Made by a program: the position numbers and the translations under genes. Below the pieces are notes generated by a model. The model worked only from the letters and a program-made list of their open reading frames with translations. It did no database searches and was not told the DNA's origin. From assembly GCF_018320785.1 (NCBI RefSeq), contig NC_054869.1, positions 32,652,289 through 32,716,288 on the forward strand: a DNA stretch of 64,000 bases. Direction: 5' to 3'. Of this stretch, positions 10,403 through 21,666 are shown piece by piece. How positions within the stretch are numbered: the first letter of the stretch is position 1; every line of letters begins with the position of its first letter. Source of the DNA: Cheilinus undulatus (taxonomy: Eukaryota > Chordata > Actinopteri > Labriformes > Labridae).

Positions 10403-11269
10403 ATGAGCAATATCAGTTGGGTTTTGTCTCCCGTGCTTCCCCTCACGAGCTTTGGCAATGTGTTGATGTTTCTTTTCAGCATCCTCCTGGCTGGCACCAT
10501 CATTTTCCTCAACATGTCTGTGTCTCTGTCCATCCTGCTGAACAGCGCGCTACGCAGCGAGAACCGCTTCATGTACATGCTAAGCACGTGCTTCAGCGAC
10601 ATCTGCACCGGAGTGTCATATTATTATGTTGGTGTTCTCGATGTAAGAGACACGTTTGACTCCCCTACGAGAACCTTTTACATTGTACCCACGTTCCTCG
10701 GCCTGTCTTACATGGCCATTCTGGCTGCGCAGGCAGACAGGTACCATGCTGTGACAGCACCTTTTCAATACTCTCGGCGCATGACCAGAACGAGAACCCT
10801 GCTGGTCATCTTCTCATACTGGCTCTATGCGTTTTTGATCGTGGCTGCGCACAACTTGGTCACGATCTCGGTGGCCAAAAGGATCACGAGCTTTGGCACA
10901 TTTGTGGCCAACATATCCACGGTGATCATTATGGTAGGGCTGAATATCAAACTGTTCATCATAGCCAGGTTTCAGCTGGAGAGAGAGCCACCCTCCGAGG
11001 AGAGGGACAACAAGCGCTCCTCTGTCTATCTCATCCTGGTGGTGGCTGTGTTTTTCTTAGGCACGTGGATCCCCATATTCAGTCATGTCACTGCCTGTAA
11101 TTTCGTTGGCTCTATATGTTATTCTTTTAAGAATGAAGGTGTTGACCCTCTGCGCATTTTACCTCGACTAAACGCGTGCCTGACTCCCATCCTGTACATC
11201 AGAGGGTGCAATGCGCTCAGAGCCACGCTGCTCTCCAAGGTTTGGAGACCCTGCTGCAAGAAGAGGTGA
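10403..11269 (+). CDS. Rhodopsin-like (class A) G protein-coupled receptor, orphan, intronless
   Basis: A 288-codon single-exon receptor, divergent paralogue of the gene at 6202-7068 and the same length. Features: N-glycosylation site N3-I-S; seven hydrophobic helices at about 20-46, 56-79, 92-113, 133-155, 165-189, 207-230 and 250-267; ENRFMYML at the start of helix 2 (QNRFIFML in the paralogue); D66 in helix 2; DRY at 112-114; a shared third-loop block with PSEERDNK; TWIP in helix 6; and TPILYI in place of NPxxY. As in the paralogue, no cysteine lies at the top of helix 3 and the second outer loop is very short, with none either, so the canonical disulfide cannot form. Cysteines at 232 and 239 in the third outer loop could pair with each other. 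Helix 5 lacks the usual proline. The C-terminal Cys pair (284-285) may be palmitoylated. It is transcribed away from the other receptor. A possible poly(A) signal AATAAA is at 11539-11544. Ligand unknown. Confidence 0.88.
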   Translation: MSNISWVLSPVLPLTSFGNVLMFLFSILLAGTIIFLNMSVSLSILLNSALRSENRFMYMLSTCFSDICTGVSYYYVGVLDVRDTFDSPTRTFYIVPTFLGLSYMAILAAQADRYHAVTAPFQYSRRMTRTRTLLVIFSYWLYAFLIVAAHNLVTISVAKRITSFGTFVANISTVIIMVGLNIKLFIIARFQLEREPPSEERDNKRSSVYLILVVAVFFLGTWIPIFSHVTACNFVGSICYSFKNEGVDPLRILPRLNACLTPILYIRGCNALRATLLSKVWRPCCKKR

Positions 11270-11538
11270 AAGGGGTGTGCTCAGTGGCACCCAGAGATTA
11301 ATTTTGTCACCGTTAAAACCATGTTAATGCAATGATTTTGAAGCGTAGCTTATTATGTGTTACAGCTTCTCTGTTTTGGATATTTCTTGAAAAGAATCAT
11401 GGATTCATCAAGGCAAATGTTTTTATGTTAATAGGTTCAGAAGGACGTGAATTGACTTTCTTTTCTTCTTTTGCCTCCCCATCAGGTGCAAATCCAGACG
11501 TCTTGGCCCTTCAGAGATCCAGTCCCGTTGGATGTCAA

Positions 11539-11544
11539 AATAAA
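11539..11544 (+). terminator. Candidate poly(A) signal of the plus-strand receptor
   Basis: AATAAA 270 bp after the receptor stop codon. It is the first canonical hexamer downstream. Usage cannot be judged without transcripts. Confidence 0.35.
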
Positions 11545-12076
11545 CCACCTAAACCCATGCCAGCATAACCAAACTATCCATGCAGTGATCGCTGAGTGCT
11601 GAGGACACTTTGAGGTTTTAGATGGATGTTGGAAATCAAACTCAAAGATGTTTTTATCTCCTTTTTCCATTTTTGAATCAAATGAAAGCATTCCATGTCT
11701 TTTTATTGTGGGATAATTCTTCAAAATTAAATGCCTGTGAAACCAAGGACATGTCTAAAGATTTTAGTAGGATGTGAAATATTATTGACATGATGTCAGT
11801 TTCAGCAGATATTATCTTGAAAAGTTAATCATCTGATATGAAAATGTCTGCTGATGTGTGCAACTGATCTATAGCCTTCAATGTGAACACGTTTCTTTGT
11901 TTCATTGATTTTTATAAAACGTAATAATGACTGAAGTTTTACGTCTGAGCTGCATTTATGTATGGGTATTGATATCTGTAATGGCTTAAGGAATTTGCAA
12001 ACATCAGCAGACTGGATATCTGCAAAAATCCAAAATGAAGCATCTCTAGATTTCATACCAGTTCAAAGTGAAATAT

Positions 12077-12145
12077 AACCTTACAAAGCAGATGGATTTG
12101 CCTGTTTCTGTGTTTCTCACTGGCAAATCCATCTTGCAAAGCTCC
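12077..12145 (+). repeat. Short palindromic MITE, copy 1
   Basis: GATGGATTTGCC and, 21 bp later, its complement GGCAAATCCATC form a hairpin. They are flanked by TTACAAAGC and TTGCAAAGCTCC. The same unit recurs at 46167-46236 and, inverted, at 62241-62302. Confidence 0.8.
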
Positions 12146-13133
12146 CATCTGACATGTTTGGACCTTAGACTGTAGAAAGACAGAACTTTACATTTCTTCT
12201 TAAAAGAAGAACAAAGAACAGCAGCAAGTTGTTTTCTTTTCAAAAAAAGTCAAAAGTAGTGTACTGACATGTCTACAGTTGCCATGGTTCTCGTTATGCA
12301 GTTGTCTGTGGGGTTTACTCCTCAGTAGCGGTGCTATGTAGAAAACTATGTTAGCTGAGGGTGAAAAATCTGCTAAATAATGAGAATGTTTTCCAAACTA
12401 ATTTTGGCTGCCAGTGTAGCTTACAATATTGCCTCAGCAGGGAGTGCTTGCATTCTGACATAATTGTTGTATTATTGTACTGTTCTTGAGAAAAAAGGGT
12501 GAGAAACTACAGTCAAACCTGGGTTTGTGTGTTCCCATTCAGTGAAGCATCTCATGATGTAGCTCCTTGTGCTCATATTTCCTCAGATGGGGTTCGGTCA
12601 TTTTCAGCATACATCAGGGACTGTAGTGGTATGTTGTTAGTTGTGTGCTATGTTTTACATATTTTTTCATTCTAGTGGGTTTAGTTCAAGCTTTTTTATT
12701 TATTAATTATTTTTTGTTGTTGATCCCACTGCTCAAATCTTAAGTAAGGGAGAAACAGCTGAAGCTCCAGACATCCTTGTCCTTGACTTCCTCTCTTTAG
12801 TGAGTTGGCTTCTGCTTTTCAGTCAAGAAGAGCAAAAAATTACCAGCAACAAAACCTAGCAGGATGAAAAATTACTTTGTAACCCAAACCTTCAAACTAC
12901 AGGATGCAACCCTGTTTGAGGTAAAAAGAAAAAAAAACTTTGATTATGGTTTTAATGTCTGTCTTGTACACTCTGGATGGTCTCCTGTATCTAACGTTTC
13001 ATGTTATTCATAATTCTTGACTTTATTATTCTACTTAATATCCCTTAGGAACAATAAAACAAATATGAATAAATTATTTTTTTACTGAGGTCCATGTCAA
13101 TTCTTCTACGTCTAAAATAACCTGTCCACATTT
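12146..13133. other. Intergenic, nothing recognised
   Basis: AT-rich, no coding frame or repeat boundaries that I can support. Confidence 0.5.
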
Positions 13134-13141
13134 ATGAAGAG

Positions 13142-14213
13142 TAGTGATGGGCCGTTGTGAACGAGCTGGTTCTGGCTCTTTCACAAGAACCATAAGAGCC
13201 AGATCCTGTTTGAGGGCCTTTCGGTATTTTTATAACTATAATTTTTATTATTGTACAGTGCTTAAAAAATTTATTAGACCACCTGTCGTGTTTGTCTCAG
13301 AGACCATCCAGCATCATGAAGTGCTTTAATGCGGACTCTTTCATTTTCACTGAGCTCTCCACATTTTAACATTTTGAACAGGAATGACAGATTTCAAACT
13401 GAATTCACCCAAATTTGAGCCGGCTCACTGGGCTTCTCTGAGAAGTCAGAAATGAATCAAGCATAACATTCAACCACTAAAACTCATTTTTCTGTTCAGG
13501 GATGCAAGTAAATAACTATAATTCGACATATTAATCAAGAAATAATAATGTGCTTTACTATTTTTTCAGTTTTTTTGTAAATCAGTAAATGTGAAAATTC
13601 ATGGATAATAATAATAATAATTATATTTTAGAATTAAAAATATCATTTGGGTTAAAGAGCTTCTACATATTGGTGTATTAACCATTGCAGAAACATATAA
13701 AATGATTTTTACCAATGCTGTTAATCTAGGGCAGCTGTGGCATAAACCTTACTTTGGTTAGGGTTAGTGTGGTCTAATGAATTTGTTAAGCACTGTATAT
13801 ATTGGGTGTGTTATTTGATTAATTAGTAGGGATGCTCTTATCCTCTACCTTGGCACACCATGCATGGACTCGTGTTTGATGGTGTAGCATTAATGTTTTT
13901 ATGTCAGGTATGTCATACATCGCAGCCAGTGAGCAGATTTCATCTGACCCCAAAGATGTGTTAGGGGGACAGTAGATTTTGAAAAATAATTACATGACAT
14001 TTTCATAAATGAAAAAAAAATTGAGCATAGTTGGAATAAAATACCTGCCCAAATATCTATCATATGTTATGACACTGCTAAAATTGGCAGGCCAAATGAA
14101 GCCAAACTGGTACCTGAATGAAGACCCGTTTGGGCGGCGGAAGAGCCTACTCTTTTGTTGAGCCGAGCCAACATGAACCAGATCACTGAAAAGAGCTCAA
14201 ATTCCCATCACTA
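13142..14213. mobile_element. hAT-like non-autonomous element, about 1.07 kb
   Basis: Perfect 10-bp inverted ends, TAGTGATGGG at 13142 and CCCATCACTA ending at 14213. The flanking octamers ATGAAGAG (13134-13141) and ATGCAGAC (14214-14221) agree at 6 of 8 bases, a worn 8-bp target duplication. Just inside the ends are GAACGAGCTGG and GAGCCGAGCCAA, the GAACGAGCC-like subterminal words seen in teleost hAT-derived elements. No transposase frame remains; the middle is AT-rich. Confidence 0.78.
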
Positions 14214-14225
14214 ATGCAGACTAAA

Positions 14226-14318
14226 AAAGTGGAAAAAGTACACGACTATTACACTCAAGTAAAAGTACAGTTACTTGTATTAAAATGTACTTGAATAAAA
14301 GTAAAAATGAAAGTAAAA
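14226..14318. repeat. Fragment of a dispersed repeat with the AAGTAAAAGTAC motif
   Basis: GTGGAAAAAGTACACG and CAAGTAAAAGTACAG are typical of a widespread teleost MITE. A second, worn copy starts near 15420. This copy is interrupted at its right by the insertion described next. Confidence 0.5.
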
Positions 14319-14586
14319 TCTAACTAGAAAAGCAATCAGAGAGCGCAGACCTCCACCATTAGCCCTATCTCCCAATAGTAAAGAATCCTTTAAAGAATTC
14401 CTTGATCCAGACCTTGATCTGGATCACTCTCAAAATATAATCAGTTCTTCCTTATGCCATTTCTGACATTTCCTGAAAATTTAATCAAAATCCATCCATA
14501 ACTTTTTGATGTTGCTAACAAACTAACAAACAAACCGACTAACAAACCCTGCCGATCACATAACCTCCTTGGCGGAGGTAATGAAG
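14319..14586. mobile_element. Interspersed retroposon-like repeat with 11-bp target duplication, copy 1
   Basis: About 265 bp starting near ACTAGAAAAGCAATC and ending CCTCCTTGGCGGAGGTAA. TGAAAGTAAAA is repeated on both sides (14308-14318 and 14587-14597), an 11-bp target duplication. A second copy, more than 80% identical by eye, lies at 43310-43560. Both ends contain CCTCC-type words. No poly(A) tail is visible. It resembles a repeat common in teleosts whose class I cannot settle; an RTE-like LINE tail or SINE is possible. Confidence 0.8.
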
Positions 14587-14879
14587 TGAAAGTAAAAAGT
14601 CACAGGCGGGACACTAACTCAGTGAAGAACTTTGCACATGCTGCAGTTGTGTCTTATATCAAAAACAACAACAATCCACCAGAAACATGAGCAAAGACCC
14701 CAGCAGGGCTCACTGCACAGCAGGTAACATCCAAACACAACTCAACATGTATAAAACACATCTTAACACTCTATCCAAGGGCATGATGGGAAACTCCACC
14801 CACACTTTCCGCAAAACTCGAAATGGCAATGGGCAGATCTTAGAACTGTTGACTCTGCAGAGTTGAACTAACCCTGGTG

Positions 14880-15225
14880 AATCCATCCATCCATTCATTT
14901 TCTACACTGCTTATCCCATTAGGAGTTGCGGGGGGGCTGGAGCCTATCCCAGCTGTCAGGGTACACCCTGGACTGGTCGCCAGTCAATCACAGGGCTGAA
15001 ATACAGAGACAGACAACCAGGCATGCTCACATTTACACCTACGGCCAATTTGGAGTCATCAATTGAGCTAATGTGCGTGTCTTTGGCGGTGGGAGGAAGC
15101 TGGAGTACCCGGAGAGAGCCCACATGTGCACAGGGAGAACATGCAAACTCTGCACAGAAAGGCCCTGACCAGGAAGAAAACCAGGGACCTTCTTGCTGTG
15201 AGGTAGCCGTGCAGCCCCCTGGTGA
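14880..15225 (-). mobile_element. 3' tail of an L2/Maui-type LINE
   Basis: The plus strand starts with the ATCCATCC repeat and TTTCTACACTGCTTATCC. It then has GAGCCTATCCCAGCTG, CCCTGGACTGGTCGCCAG, TTTACACCTACGGCCAATTT and GAGAACATGCAAACTC. This is the very common teleost L2-type tail in antisense: the 3' end, with its ATGG tetramers, is at the left. No reverse transcriptase region is attached, so it is a 5'-truncated insertion. Confidence 0.82.
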
Positions 15226-15417
15226 CTCAATGCTGTCATATAACTCCAACACTGAAGACCATTTCACTTAGAATGGAGCTAAAATTACACTTTTGGAGTT
15301 TAAATAAACTCAGAATAACCTGAGATATTAAAACTCCACTCTTTTGATGTGCACAACAGCTGTTTGGGGATGTGATGTGGAATCATTCTCTCTCTTTGTG
15401 CTACTGTGTCATCAACA

Positions 15418-15530
15418 AAGGTGGAAAAGTACAAGGCAATTGTTCTCAAGTAAAAGTAAATACTCTAGCTAAAACATACTTAAGTAGAGTTGAAATGACT
15501 GATTTCAAAATGTACTCCAAAAGGTGCAGG
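15418..15530. repeat. Second, worn copy of the AAGTAAAAGTA repeat
   Basis: GGTGGAAAAGTACAAG and CTCAAGTAAAAGTAAATAC correspond to the motif near 14226. Ends are unclear. Confidence 0.45.
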
Positions 15531-15539
15531 TACCCCAAA

Positions 15540-16924
15540 ACACTAATGATATAAATCAAATAAAGGGATTTGAGTCAATATAATTGGCTATTCTCCACCC
15601 TTGCATTTTTGATAGTTTTGATGCAAACCTGGAATTTTATAGTGTTTTTATATTATTTTCTGAGTCTTTCTCTCTTACTTTCATTCTTGCTTTCAAGGCT
15701 ATAAATGCCTTTTATTGAGCAGCACATTGCAGTGCGTCAAGCACCTGGATTACGCAATAAAATCGCGCTCGCCTCCCTCCCCGCAGAGGATGCAGTTTCC
15801 TCGGCAACCGCACAGCGTCAGGAGAGCTCTTTGGCACCGCGCCATAACCTGGACATCAGAGGAATGCGAGCAATCACGAGCACAAAACACGGGAGATTTA
15901 ACCTGCTCGATATCATGATAAATGTTCTCCTCTGTTCTTTTAATTAAAGACAATTCCAGATGCGCCACGGTGGCACCATTGAAATAATCCTGTTTGACAG
16001 AGGTATGGAGGTGAGACATCTTCCGGGCCCTCTGTGCTAAGAGGAGGAGCCAAAACATAGCCACACTTCCGCACATCTGGTGCCCAATTTTTGAACCATA
16101 ACCACCCCACCTCCTTTCTCACACTCTCCCTCCCTCTCTCTTTCTCTGCAACATCTTAATAATGTGCTTATCTTCCATCTTTAGATCTGTTATGACTTGA
16201 AGTCTCAGATCATGATTATGGTCTTCAATCAAATGTATAAAGTAATCACAGTTTAAACAGACGCAGTGCAGTTGTTTGAAGTGAATGTAATTGATGCATG
16301 AAATGCATTTCATGTTGAAATCAGTCTACAAGTGGGGACTCTCTTGGGCTTGCAGAGAAACTGTACGCTGCAAAAAATGTCACAGCTCTTGGATGCATCA
16401 TTAGCTTTTTTATGTTAAAATCTGATGAATGAAATGTTAACTTTCCAGCCATGGAATCATTAACTGAACACAATAAAACATCCAATAGAGATCACTCATG
16501 ATCAGCTTAAACATTTTATAAAAAGTGCTCTTTTTGTTTTACGTGAAACTTGACTCGAAACTAGCGAGTTTCTCCCGTGCTCTTTATTAAAAATGCTATT
16601 TCTTATTGTTATTTTCCATATAAAATCAAGCCCTTACACCACACAACATAACTTGTCTATTAGAACCTTTTTTGCAGCGTGGAGCTGCATTGACCAGCAG
16701 AGTATAGCTGAGTCGTACTGCTAAGCGCAGAAGGCCTAAACCTCATGTGAACACTGCACACCCCTCCCTCTATTTTCTCTCTTTCTCTCTGCCATCTTGC
16801 AGGTAAAGTTGCCAGGGGTCTTGGGCTGAGAAAGTGGCCAAACCCTCCCACTGTGGGATGTTTTCTCTGCTGCACTCTGGGCTGGTTCCTATTCAAATGT
16901 GGGTCAGGGGTGAGGAAGCCTAAC
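15540..16924. other. Unassigned, with a CpG-bearing block at about 15.73-16.08 kb
   Basis: Within this stretch 15.73-16.08 kb is richer in CpG than its surroundings and holds a 108-codon minus-strand frame (15750-16076). I could not match that frame to a family and do not call it a gene. It may be a worn DNA element or a regulatory block. The remainder is AT-rich. Confidence 0.35.
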
Positions 16925-17460
16925 GTCATAAGCTTGCAACATGGCGTCCCGAAGGTTGTGAGATGAGCAGGAGGATGGTAAAGAACGCTTGAGAAGGATC
17001 CTACCGATGTAATAAGGTATTTAAAATGATTTCCTTCTTTTTGTGATGGATTGTAAACGCGTAAGGGGGTTTATTTTGTGTGGCTTTTACTCGGATCGCT
17101 TTTCTCGCTGCCGCTGCAAGGATCGAGAGGGGTTTCGGCGTTACGCTGGTGTTTTTTTCCACGGCGTGCCAACAAAAAGGGGCTTCGCTGGTGCCTATTC
17201 TGACTCTACCAACCTGCTTGGCAAGCCGAATAACCCTGCTTTATTTCCCGGCGTTTAGAAAATCTCATGCTCGAACTTGTAGAAAAAATAAAGCGTATGT
17301 TTCGATGTTTCTTTCGGCGTCGTGCTTGTTGGGAGAGATGCCCAAGTGTGTACCAAACGATTACCAGGCTGGCAAAGCACATTAGGCGACAGAAAGGAGC
17401 CACAAACAGCTCGACGATGCGCTTAAATGAGATGTTTCCACACTTCACATCGTTTTAAAA
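16925..17460 (+). promoter_or_regulatory. CpG-rich block, candidate promoter and first exon of hic2
   Basis: CpG dinucleotides are dense here (about 30 in 500 bp by eye) in an otherwise CpG-poor window. Examples are AACGTCATAAG (CRE-like) at about 16922, AACATGGCGTCCCGAAGG and TCGCTGCCGCTGC. A possible splice donor, AATAAG|GTATTT, is at about 17013-17018. hic2 is the next conserved gene on this strand and its coding exon is preceded by an acceptor, so at least one non-coding 5' exon must exist upstream. This block is the strongest place for it. No transcript evidence. Confidence 0.4.
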
Positions 17461-18600
17461 CACATTAGGATGAGTGTAATGCTTACTAAGATGAAAAGCA
17501 ACCAGCTGGTGGTTTAATATAGATCGATCGATTTCACGTCATCGCAGCACTGCTTTACTTAAAAAGCAGGAAATTGCTCTAAATGTGCGAAATGTGCGTG
17601 CTTGTTTGGATTTTACGCACGGTAGTGTGAGCAATCACCCGATACTCAAAGGTAGGATGCAGCCGATACCTGTAGTGAAACCTGCATTGTTTATATGTAG
17701 GTTAAGCTAATGTGGACTGATGTATAGGCTTAATTAGAAATGATTTAACAGGATTGCACAAACTATCTGTATACTCGCAGATACTTTAAGGGGTTTTAAA
17801 CGCTGTTTTATTGACGTGAATTTATCGATGCAGGGGATTGTGTGTCTTTGTAGCCTATAGGTGGGCTACAGCTATACATCGACCATCTTTGTGATCGGCT
17901 ACATTGTGGGTGTAACATTACAGTGTGACCCAAAACTGCTCCGTAGAAAAAAACCGTAGCATGACAGCGATTTCCGGGTGTGAATTACTATCCCTTTACT
18001 CAAACAAGGCGCATCACTGTGTTGATTTTTTAAATCAAACTTTAATTCAAGCCAACCTATAATCTTGTGATAGAACAATGTATGTACTCAGGTGTGAATG
18101 CAGCCTGGCTTCTCGGGTGATTAGTGCTGTTAAAAGTACCAAGGGGCATGGAGATAATGAGGCACAGGAATGTCAGAAATGTGGGTTCCCTTGACTGGCT
18201 GCTGCACAAACCAAGTGTTCACTTCCACTTAAGGTCTGTTTTACATAGTATAGTTTCAACAATTTGGTCGTAAATGACCTCTCATTATATACGTCCTTTT
18301 TAAATGGGATTACTGGAAGTGATACAAGAGATTTGTAAAGCATGGAAATAAGTGCAAGAGCAGTATTGAATGTGCTGCTCCTGTTGATTGATTTAAAAAA
18401 AAAAAGTGTTGTCCCAGCAGAAGCTGCAGGCCAAATTCTGCCTATACACCGGTGTTACAAGCTGTAATGTTTCCCCATGTTTTGAGTAGCTAAACACTAG
18501 GTTTCAAATAACTTTCCCTATATCTATTTAGATTCTTCTTTCTTTCACCCATTTACATTTATTTGGACAACTTCTCTAATTCATGGCCACATGCAGCTGA
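17461..18600. other. Possible first intron of hic2, nothing recognised
   Basis: AT-rich with no coding frame. It could be intron sequence if the CpG block upstream is the hic2 promoter. Confidence 0.4.
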
Positions 18601-18603
18601 AGC

Positions 18604-18606
<3 letters not shown>

Positions 18607-18659
<53 letters not shown>

Positions 18660-18662
18660 TAT
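18607..18662. repeat. AT dinucleotide microsatellite
   Basis: About 28 AT units with one G interruption (ATGTAT) near 18641. Confidence 0.97.
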
Positions 18663-20850
18663 GGAAGTTAAAGGACTGTATTTTGGTGGTTCCACCCTTC
18701 AAGAATTGCATACAAGCGGGCAATTTCTCTGCCTGCCACCCTGAAATTTAGCCGAACAATTAGTCAAGTTGTGTGTTTTTTTTGGTAGCAAGATTTCCTT
18801 TGCTTTTTGTGGTGCTTTCAGATACACTTTGTATACATAATCTAATCGGGTTTGTGTTGTAAAACTGGAAAAGGCTCTTGGCTGTAATGCCTTAAAGCAT
18901 TGGGTGATGACAGTGCATAAGAGCAATAAACTTTTACATGTGACAACAATAAACTAACTGATTTGGTCTTTTAATTTCGAATTTGTTGTCATTTATTGAT
19001 CTTTAAAGTGATTTGGATCATGCAAATTTAAGTAGCTGATAAGGTAGCCTTGTTGCATTTTATTGCATTTCTCCTGTATCAGATTGTAGCTAAAATATTA
19101 CATTGAAAATAAGTTTTTAATATTAAAAATGTAGTAAATGAGTAGAAGTATATTATTTCTGTGAGGAAAAACAGAGGTGGTGGAAGAATATAGACAAAGT
19201 GTGATAAAGTACCCGTTTACTACTACTGCATATTGTGTAGCTGTTTTCAAATGTGCAATGTGAGTAGGTACATCTAATAATAGGCTGTTAAAATGAGCAA
19301 GTCAAGTCAACTGATCAGTGTGACTACTTTTATTGATTACTATGGACTACAAAGTGGGGCCGGGGGGGGTAATTTGAGGCCCCTGAGTGTGTGCCTCATG
19401 ATCCTCATGATCGGCTGCTTGGTCTTGCCTCACCCTCCTCGTCCCTTCCCCTTCTCAGCACAGCCACAGTATCCTGTACGTGGATGCACAGTGTACTGTA
19501 TACATCATGGCTTACAGTGGCTTGTGTGGGCAGCAAATGCAGTAAGGCTGCTTAGGCTATATGTTCTGCTGACATGATCCACAAGGACTTATAGATTGTG
19601 CTGGGCTGTTGTATCTCTGTGGATCTGTATGTTCTGTTCTGCTGCCTGTTGGAGGGCAGTTTGGCTGGCTGAGTGGCTGGAGCACCTCAGGGCAGGGTTG
19701 TTGTTGTTCTTAAAGAAGAAGAAACAGTCTGTGGAATGTAGTGCTGATAGCCAGAAGGTTATGCAGTGTTTAAAGGGAGGAGGGGGTGGAGCTGGAGGGG
19801 GGTGCAGCTCTGTAAAAACCTTGGACCATACAGGATCTCTCCTTACCCAACATGCCCTCTGTCCTTAGCCAACGCATTAGGCTCCAGGTCATGTGGATCT
19901 GCTGCTTTTTACGGGCGGGGGGTTTATCTCATCAGCAGAGTTCATTCTCTCAGCACAGAGGGCACTTTATCATACAATCATATGTTTAGTGCTGAGAGAG
20001 AGGCTTGATTGCTTCACTTTTGGTGATGGGACATGGTTGTATAAGGTATGTGAGTGCCAATTGTTAGCCAGGAATGCTGAGAACTCTATATGATGATTTT
20101 ATTCTTTGTTTACTGTTCATAAATACACCTATGTATGAACTCATAGCAGAGGGACAGAGCAGTAGTTACACTAACTTTAGCTGTTTTTGAAAAAGGCCAG
20201 TATTGGTTACACTAAGTGTGTCAAATCGTGCAGTTTAATTCTTCAGATTGTTATTTTCTCTGCAAAAATAACCTATATATATTTCAAACACATTAAAAGG
20301 AATGTTTTCATAAATGTACTCATCATCATTCTCTGGTTTGCCCTGGTTTTTGTCAGAAACAGTTTCCTGAAAAAAAAATCAAACTCTACATCTATCTACA
20401 AAAACCCAGCATGACAAGTAAAAAACAGCTTTTTGCTTATTTATAACAGTCGTAAGTGTCGGCTCCACCGAAAGTCCAACAAACTGTTAACATGAAACAG
20501 AATAAACATTTAGAGAAGACCATAAAGCCCTCAGGTTAGAGAAGTTTGGTTTTCCATCTTCATGCATGTGACTGACAGCTTCAGTCTCACCTGCAGGCAT
20601 CCTTAAATCCCACATTCTGCCCTGTCCTGCCTGGCTTTAGTAGGACGTCCTCTTAACAGCACATTTTTAACTACAAATGACATCTACCATGCTGGAAAGG
20701 GAAGTGGGGATCATTTATAGCAGGAGAAACTAGGTTAAGACATTATAATGTTATAATGCTGTAGATTTGGAAAATTACACTCTTCTTTTTTGTGCCATTT
20801 GAAGCAAAAGGTGTTTCATACGGTTCTTTCTTTCATTTGCTGTAAAAAGC
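18663..20850. other. Intergenic or intronic, nothing recognised
   Basis: No coding frame with family resemblance. It contains a G-rich stretch near 19358-19368 and GGAGG-rich runs near 19775-19805. Confidence 0.45.
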
Positions 20851-20851
20851 T

Positions 20852-21666
20852 GAATTTTTTTCCCCTGAAACTCTTGTGATTTTATTTTTTCTCAATTTTT
20901 GTCACTCCTCTTTATTTTTTCTTTCCCTTTTACACAAAGTTTCTCCTCAACTTCTTTACATTTCTGTGCCTTTCTTTGTCAAAATTTTCGATTATTTTTC
21001 TGGTATTTCTTTCCTTTTTGATTTCTTTCACTCATTCTCAATCTTTTTTTTAATTTCATTTTCTTACCAAATTTCCTCTGTTTTTATCATTTTCTTTTTT
21101 GTTATTTTATTTATTTATTTATTTACAATTTTCCTGTTTTATTTTATTTCCATCTTTTTTTTATTTTCTCTTTCCAGTTTTTCTTTTTGTCATTTTTTAT
21201 TTTCTCTTGCTGACTTTCCCCCCATTGTTTCTTTTTCATATATTTTTTATATAATTTTTATATTTTTACATTCCTTTCTTTCTTATTTTTTTGTTTTTCT
21301 TTCTGTATTTTCTGTTTTCTTGATTTCTTTCATATTTCATTGCATCTTTTCTAATTTTTCTTTTCTCTTGTTTTTGTTTCTTGTTTTTTTTTTTCTTCTT
21401 TCTTGTTTTTTAAATTCCAAGTTCTGTCTTGTTTTCTTTGGCCTCCTTTCTTTTTCTTTCCTCATTTTTTCTCCCTTTCTTTTCTTTGTCATTTCATTTT
21501 TCTCATTTCTTTCCTCCTCCTGTATTTATTCATTTTTACTGTCTCCTTTCTTTTTCTGTCTCTTTTTGTCTTTCTCTTTATCTTTTTTCTCCATTTCTTT
21601 TCCATACTGCTTTCCCTATGTTGTTTCTTTTTCCATTTCTTTCCCAGACCTGTTTCTGTCTGTATT
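20852..21666 (+). repeat. Long pyrimidine-rich tract
   Basis: About 800 bp in which the plus strand is overwhelmingly T and C, built of irregular words such as TTTCTTTTTC, TTTCATTTTT and CTCCTTTC. A 280-codon frame runs through it, giving a Phe/Ser/Leu-only peptide. That is a by-product of the composition, since few stop codons can form, and not a gene. Confidence 0.85.

Noticed and set aside
15750..16076. 108-codon minus-strand frame considered as a Harbinger-type nuclease remnant
   Set aside because: I could not align it convincingly to any nuclease motif; left unassigned.
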